Shown: piece after piece, positions 1 through 3,314 of the stretch
Numbering within the stretch: position 1 is the first letter of the stretch
Layout: every line of letters begins with the position of its first letter
Assembly: GCA_947457715.1 (NCBI GenBank)
Contig: CANGXK010000174.1
Location: 1-6,053, forward strand
Source of the DNA: Gemmatimonadota bacterium
Lineage (GTDB): Bacteria; Gemmatimonadota; Gemmatimonadetes; Gemmatimonadales; Gemmatimonadaceae
Reading direction: 5' to 3'
Length of the DNA stretch: 6,053 nt
Translations under genes and position numbers: made by a program
Notes under the pieces: model-generated
What the model was told of the DNA's origin: nothing
Database searches by the model: none
What the model saw: the letters and a program-made list of their open reading frames with translations, nothing else

Positions 1-439
1 CGTGCCATGCCACCTCACCGCCCAGCGAATTGCCGGCGATCGCAAAGCGCGACACACCCAGCGAGTCGAGCAGCGCCAACGTCTGGCGGCGGTATGCATT
101 CAGCGAGTAGTCGCCGCCGGGTGACGGGCCGGTGAGGCCGAAGCCGGGCAGATCGAACCGGATCACGCGCCGGGTGCCACGCAGCGAGGCGGCCCATCCA
201 TCCCAGGTGTGCAAACTCGCCGACGTGCCGTGCACCAGCACGAGGGGCACGGAATCGGTGCGTGGGCCCTCGTCGCGCAGGTGCACCGACATGCCATCGA
301 GGGCGATGAAGCGTGATGGTGGTGGCGACCACAGGGTCAGGGACGATACCGGCCGGTCCGGGGCCCAGACGCTCGCCAGACCCAGGAGCGCCAGCACCAC
401 GAGCACGAATCCGGCCATCAGCCACCGCGCCAGCTTCAT
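1..439 (-). CDS. Alpha/beta hydrolase with N-terminal membrane anchor, partial (C-terminus beyond left edge)
   Basis: The visible 146 codons encode the N-terminal half of an alpha/beta-hydrolase-fold enzyme, probably an esterase, epoxide hydrolase or haloalkane dehalogenase relative; the substrate cannot be read from the sequence. Residues 5-25 form one hydrophobic helix after a short basic start (MKLAR), so the protein is likely anchored in, or exported across, the inner membrane. The oxyanion-hole motif HG is at residues 70-71, followed by the strand RVIRFDLPGFG at 91-101. The nucleophile elbow G-N-S-L-G-G is at 136-141, with Ser138 as predicted nucleophile. The acid and histidine of the triad lie outside the window. 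The ATG at 439 overlaps the stop of the upstream DUF4334 gene as ATGA, and GGAG lies 8 nt upstream, so start and translational coupling are well supported. The family assignment is firm; the precise function is unknown. Confidence 0.88.
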   Translation of the reverse strand, partial: MKLARWLMAGFVLVVLALLGLASVWAPDRPVSSLTLWSPPPSRFIALDGMSVHLRDEGPRTDSVPLVLVHGTSASLHTWDGWAASLRGTRRVIRFDLPGFGLTGPSPGGDYSLNAYRRQTLALLDSLGVSRFAIAGNSLGGEVAWH

Positions 440-948
440 ACGTCCCGCTCCAGCAGAAAGAAGAAAGGGGGTGTGCCGCGCATATCCATCAACCCCAGCA
501 CGGTGTGCGCATCGATGCGACGGAAGCAGTCGATGATCGGCAGATGATCGTAGATCATGGCGGCTGTGGTCACGCCGCGATACGTGACTGCGCGCAATCG
601 GGCTCTCGGCTGGCGCGTGCGCAACAGCGGCGTGGCGAGTGAGAACAGCGCGCGCGTGACTACGCTGCGTGTGAGCGCATGGTATCGCGCCAGCGCCAGC
701 GGAATCAGCCGCGGATCGATCGCGTGCTTCCTGCCCGTTCGATTCCGGAAGACCAGCGGATGCACGGCCTCCTCGCTCACGAACGACTTGCCATACCATG
801 CGTACGCTTCGAGCAAGCCGTCCATGTCATGGCCGGTGTGCACACCCGAGCCGCGCCAGTCGCCGAGCATTTCCTGTGTGCTCACCGCCGGCAACGCATC
901 GAAGCGCGCCAGCGCCTCGGCCGACGTCATCGCCTGCACGTCGCTCAC
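436..948 (-). CDS. GXWXG / DUF4334 domain protein
   Basis: This 170-residue protein matches the two-part family with an N-terminal GXWXG domain followed by DUF4334, and its length is normal for that family. The name-giving motif is G-D-W-R-G at residues 29-33, followed by TGHDMDGLLEAYAWYGK and the segment HPLVFR at 63-68. The C-terminal part, about 105-168, holds RGVTTAAMIYDHLPIIDCFR and VLGLMDMRG, ending in a hydrophobic PFFFLL strand. No signal peptide or membrane segment is seen, so it is probably cytoplasmic. The biochemical role of the family is not established to my knowledge. A GTG start at 948 is chosen because it fuses with the stop of a small upstream frame (GTGA); an ATG at 930 is an alternative and would give 164 residues. 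Neither has a clear ribosome binding site. The stop overlaps the hydrolase start, which implies a shared transcript and perhaps a shared pathway. Confidence 0.85.
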   Translation of the reverse strand: MSDVQAMTSAEALARFDALPAVSTQEMLGDWRGSGVHTGHDMDGLLEAYAWYGKSFVSEEAVHPLVFRNRTGRKHAIDPRLIPLALARYHALTRSVVTRALFSLATPLLRTRQPRARLRAVTYRGVTTAAMIYDHLPIIDCFRRIDAHTVLGLMDMRGTPPFFFLLERDV

Positions 949-1220
949 CGGGCGGGGAGCCGCGCGTCCTCGAGCAGCCCCCCGTCGAGTTGCCCGGTCG
1001 GCTTTCTGCCACGCCGTGTAGCCAGCGGCGTGGCCAGATCGCCGCGCTGCGCCTGGTCGACCGTGATGAGCACGGCCAGCGAGCGGACGAACCGCTGCGC
1101 GCCCGTAGCCGTAGGGCGCCGAACGCCGGCGAGACGGTCCACCGCGAGCAAGGCGGGTACAGCGAGTGTCGGTCGCATCATGGGGAGAATAGCGTCCGGC
1201 GAGATCGAGATCGAGGTCAC
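945..1220 (-). CDS. Small hypothetical ORF, 91 codons, doubtful
   Basis: I do not recognise this frame. It begins with GTG at 1220, fused with the stop of the preceding small frame (GTGA), and ends with TGA at 947-945, fused with the GTG of the DUF4334 gene. About four fifths of its codons end in G or C, as in the neighbouring genes. The product has no membrane segment, is rich in Arg, Ala and Leu, and shows no motif I can name. An internal pair of ATG codons around 1180-1175 offers a shorter version. No ribosome binding site is visible. It could be a real coupled small gene, the worn remnant of a longer gene, or a chance frame in GC-rich DNA; competing frames on both strands are also open here. 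Confidence 0.25.
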   Translation of the reverse strand: MTSISISPDAILPMMRPTLAVPALLAVDRLAGVRRPTATGAQRFVRSLAVLITVDQAQRGDLATPLATRRGRKPTGQLDGGLLEDARLPAR

Positions 1221-1450
1221 GGGCTGTTGATTCCGTCGTGGTGCGCCGACCGGGCGGGGTGAAGCTCCGATGGATGTCCGCCGTCTACATGCCAGGGCCG
1301 CGGCGGGACGAACCGCACATCAACCGCGGTGTAGCCGAGCGCGAAGTACCCCGTTGCGACGGTGTAGAGGCCAAGCCAGAGCAGCCACGTCCGTCCAGTG
1401 CTCGACCCCGTGTCGCGCCTAGGAGGGGCCGACGAAACGGTAACCGACAC
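1217..1450 (-). CDS. Small hypothetical single-helix membrane protein, 77 codons, doubtful
   Basis: This frame begins with GTG at 1450 inside the last codons of the response regulator, overlapping it by 32 bp, and stops at 1219-1217. Residues about 22-46 (TWLLWLGLYTVATGYFALGY and on) form a credible transmembrane helix with an aromatic-rich face. The short N-terminus is Ser/Arg-rich and the tail is His/Pro-rich. Of the three minus-strand frames across 1221-1418 this one looks most like protein: the other two hit stops and are arginine-rich. About 78% of its codons end in G or C. No family is recognised and no ribosome binding site is visible, so translation would depend on coupling to the regulator. 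It could be a small membrane protein or the surviving first helix of a lost sensor or transporter gene. Confidence 0.3.
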   Translation of the reverse strand: MSVTVSSAPPRRDTGSSTGRTWLLWLGLYTVATGYFALGYTAVDVRFVPPRPWHVDGGHPSELHPARSAHHDGINSP

Positions 1451-2141
1451 CCGGCTCGGTGATGATCAATCGGGGGACCGACGGATCCGGTTCGATTTTC
1501 CGTCGCAGGTGCGTGATGTGCACGCGCACATGGGACGCAAAATCACCGAACTCGCGGTTCCATACGAGATCCCATAATTCGCGGGGCGAGAGCGTGCGCC
1601 CCGGATGCAGAATGAGTGCCCGCAGCAGCGCCCACTCGGTCGGAGTGAGGCGCTGCGGCTCGCCGTGGCGGACGACGCGTTGGGCGATCAGATCGATCTC
1701 GACTCCACCGGCCACGATGCGAAACCACGCCCGTGCCGCCATCGAGGCGGCCGAGCGACGGATCTGCCCGCGGACGCGGGCCAGCAGTTCGCTCGCGCCG
1801 CACGGTTTGATGATGAAGTCGTCGGCCCCTGCATCGAGCAGTGCGACCTTCTCGTCTTCTTCGGCGCGTTCCGACAGCACGATGATCGGAACGTCGGTGA
1901 GCACGCGCACGCGGCGCAGCAGATCGGCCCCCTCACCATCGGGGAGCCCGAGGTCGAGCAGCACCAGATCCGGTGCTTTCAGGGTGCACTCGCGGATCGC
2001 GTCGGCCAGCGTGGACGCGGTCCGGACCGAGCGGCAGATCGTGCCAAGGGTGTGCACGAGCACATCCCGGAGATCGATATCGTCTTCGACGACGAGGATC
2101 GAATCCGGGTCAATCCCTTCTGAAAGCAATACCGGCGACAT
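1419..2141 (-). CDS. OmpR/PhoB-family (KdpE-like) response regulator
   Basis: This is a DNA-binding two-component response regulator of 240 residues, the usual length. The receiver domain (about 14-126) has the acidic cluster E19-D20-D21, phospho-acceptor Asp63 in LVLLDLGLPDGEG, the switch Ser90 in PIIVLSE and the conserved Lys112. The winged-helix effector domain (about 145-238) has LTPTEWALL, the recognition-helix region SHVRVHITHLRRKIEPDP and the terminal wing TEPGVGYRF. The LGLPD, LDAGADD and TEPGVGYR segments are most like KdpE, but no kdp genes or sensor kinase are in view. An oddity is Pro-Cys-Gly at 113-115 after the lysine, where Pro-Phe-Gly is usual. The ATG at 2141 is chosen; a TTG at 2147 would add two residues, and a TAG lies just upstream in frame. 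No ribosome binding site is seen, and a strong inverted repeat ends directly at the start codon. It lies 56 bp downstream of the dehydrogenase on the same strand. Confidence 0.93.
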   Translation of the reverse strand: MSPVLLSEGIDPDSILVVEDDIDLRDVLVHTLGTICRSVRTASTLADAIRECTLKAPDLVLLDLGLPDGEGADLLRRVRVLTDVPIIVLSERAEEDEKVALLDAGADDFIIKPCGASELLARVRGQIRRSAASMAARAWFRIVAGGVEIDLIAQRVVRHGEPQRLTPTEWALLRALILHPGRTLSPRELWDLVWNREFGDFASHVRVHITHLRRKIEPDPSVPRLIITEPGVGYRFVGPS

Positions 2142-2186
2142 GACCAAATGCTAACGGGAGACGGCGCCCGCCGTCAGCATCTGGTC
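2142..2186 (-). repeat. 16-bp imperfect inverted repeat (long RNA hairpin) between dehydrogenase and response regulator
   Basis: The arms are 2171-2186 and 2142-2157. In a minus-strand transcript GACCAGAUGCUGACGG pairs with CCGUUAGCAUUUGGUC along all 16 positions, including two G-U wobbles, around a 13-nt loop. A plus-strand transcript would have two A-C mismatches at the same places, so the pairing favours the direction of the flanking genes. The hairpin fills nearly all of the intergenic gap and ends at the base before the regulator ATG. No U-tract follows, so it is not a textbook intrinsic terminator. It may be a U-less terminator, a barrier to translation of the regulator, an RNA processing site or a protein-binding palindrome. 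Confidence 0.75.
2160..2175 (-). repeat. Alternative 6-bp hairpin overlapping the long stem
   Basis: GACGGC (2175-2170 on the minus strand) pairs perfectly with GCCGTC (2165-2160) around the tetraloop GGGC. It shares bases 2171-2175 with the upstream arm of the 16-bp stem, so the two structures exclude each other along those bases. It is weaker than the long stem but would form first during transcription. Whether the switch has any role is inference. Confidence 0.45.
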
Positions 2187-2197
2187 CACGATCCGCC

Positions 2198-3244
2198 TTA
2201 CAGCGTGCCGAGGTCGATCACGAAGCGATACCTCACGTCGGACCTGAGCATGCGCTCGTAGGCCTCGTTGACCGCGGATGCGGCGATCACTTCGATATCG
2301 GCGACGATGTTGTGCACGGCGCAGAAGTCGAGCATTTCCTGCGTTTCCGGGATGCCGCCGATGAGCGATCCGGCCAGCTTCTTCCGCTTCATGATGAAAC
2401 CGAAGGCGCCGGGATAAAGGTGCGGCTCTGGGGAGCCACAGAGAATACACAGCTCGCCGTCACGACGGAGCAGGGCGAACTCCGGCACGAGGTCGTGCGA
2501 GGTGCCGACGGTGTCGATGATCAGGTCGAGCGAGTTGGCGCACGCCTTCATGGCCGCCTTGTCCGTTGAAATCACGACCTCGTGGGCGCCGAGGCGCTTG
2601 GCGTCCTCGATCTTGGACGGCGAGGTGGTGAGCACGACGACGTGGGCGCCCATCGCGGCGGCCAGCTTCACCGCCATGTGGCCCAGGCCACCGATGCCGA
2701 CGACACCGACACGGCTGCCCGGACCGACCTTCCAGTGGCGGAGGGGCGAGAAGGTGGTGATGCCCGCGCAGAGCAGCGGCGCGGCGCCGGCCGGGTCCAT
2801 GCCCTCGGGGATGCGCAGCACGTAGCGGTCGTCGACCACGATCGCATCGGAGTAGCCGCCCTGGGTGGGGAGGCCCGTCTGCTTCTCCACGCCGCCGTAG
2901 GTGCCGGTCATGCCGACTTCGCAGTACTGCTCGAGCCCTTCCTCGCAGGAGGGGCAGGTGCGGCAGCTGTCGACCATGCAGCCGACGCCCACCATGTCGC
3001 CCGTCTTCCAGCGGGTGACTTCGGATCCGGTGGAAACGACCCGCCCCACAATTTCATGCCCCGGCACCTGCGGATAGGCGATCGGGCCCCATTCGCCGCG
3101 TACGGTGTGCAGGTCGGAATGGCAGATGCCGCAGAAGAGAATTTCGATCTGCACGTCGCGAGGGCCGGGGGCACGGCGCTCGAAGCTCCACGGACCGAGA
3201 GGAGCGGCCGCGCTGAACGCGGCGATACCACGAGTTTGAGTCAT
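2198..3244 (-). CDS. Zinc-dependent alcohol/aldehyde dehydrogenase (YahK / cinnamyl-alcohol dehydrogenase type), probably NADP(H)
   Basis: This 348-residue medium-chain dehydrogenase interconverts alcohols and aldehydes in the cytoplasm; members of this subgroup often work as broad aldehyde reductases. Catalytic zinc ligands are Cys41 (GICHSDLH), His63 with Glu64 (PGHEIVGRV) and Cys159. The structural zinc is held by Cys94, Cys97, Cys100 and Cys108. The Rossmann motif GIGGLGH is at 183-189. The second strand ends in LTTSPSK (205-211), with small hydroxyl residues and a lysine instead of an acidic residue, which in this family favours NADP(H). All expected motifs are present and the length is normal, so the gene looks intact. 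The ATG at 3244 gives the standard N-terminus (TRGIAAFSAAAPLGPWSFER); no clear ribosome binding site precedes it. It is divergent from the propeller gene and is followed on the same strand by the response regulator. The physiological substrate is unknown. Confidence 0.95.
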   Translation of the reverse strand: MTQTRGIAAFSAAAPLGPWSFERRAPGPRDVQIEILFCGICHSDLHTVRGEWGPIAYPQVPGHEIVGRVVSTGSEVTRWKTGDMVGVGCMVDSCRTCPSCEEGLEQYCEVGMTGTYGGVEKQTGLPTQGGYSDAIVVDDRYVLRIPEGMDPAGAAPLLCAGITTFSPLRHWKVGPGSRVGVVGIGGLGHMAVKLAAAMGAHVVVLTTSPSKIEDAKRLGAHEVVISTDKAAMKACANSLDLIIDTVGTSHDLVPEFALLRRDGELCILCGSPEPHLYPGAFGFIMKRKKLAGSLIGGIPETQEMLDFCAVHNIVADIEVIAASAVNEAYERMLRSDVRYRFVIDLGTL

Positions 3245-3314
3245 TGGCTAAACGTGTGGGAGGGGTCGTACGTTTTCCATGGTGAACCTGCAAGACTCCC
3301 TCCACCGTTCCCCT
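3245..3314. promoter_or_regulatory. Divergent intergenic region between dehydrogenase and propeller gene
   Basis: Both transcription starts should lie in or close to this gap. Toward the dehydrogenase, a weak sigma70-like pair can be drawn: TTGCAG at 3293-3288 and TACGAC at 3270-3265 with a 17-nt spacer, each matching consensus at only three of six positions. Toward the propeller gene, TTGGCT at 3244-3249 could be a -35 box, but no good -10 follows. A purine run GGGAGGGG at 3258-3265 could be a distant ribosome binding site for an ATG at 3279. A 6-bp palindrome CGTACG sits at 3267-3272. None of these is strong on its own. Confidence 0.4.

Noticed and set aside
15..425. A 136-codon minus-strand frame at the left edge
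   Set aside because: It is out of frame with the alpha/beta hydrolase, which has the HG and GNSLGG motifs in the adjacent frame of the same strand.
1201..1214. Short hexamer repeat (GAGATC twice plus a partial copy)
   Set aside because: It has only about two copies and is short enough to arise by chance; nothing ties it to a repeat element.
2160..2186. Textbook intrinsic terminator after the dehydrogenase
   Set aside because: The stem is strong, but the downstream sequence leads straight into the regulator start codon with no U-tract, so a standard intrinsic terminator is not supported.
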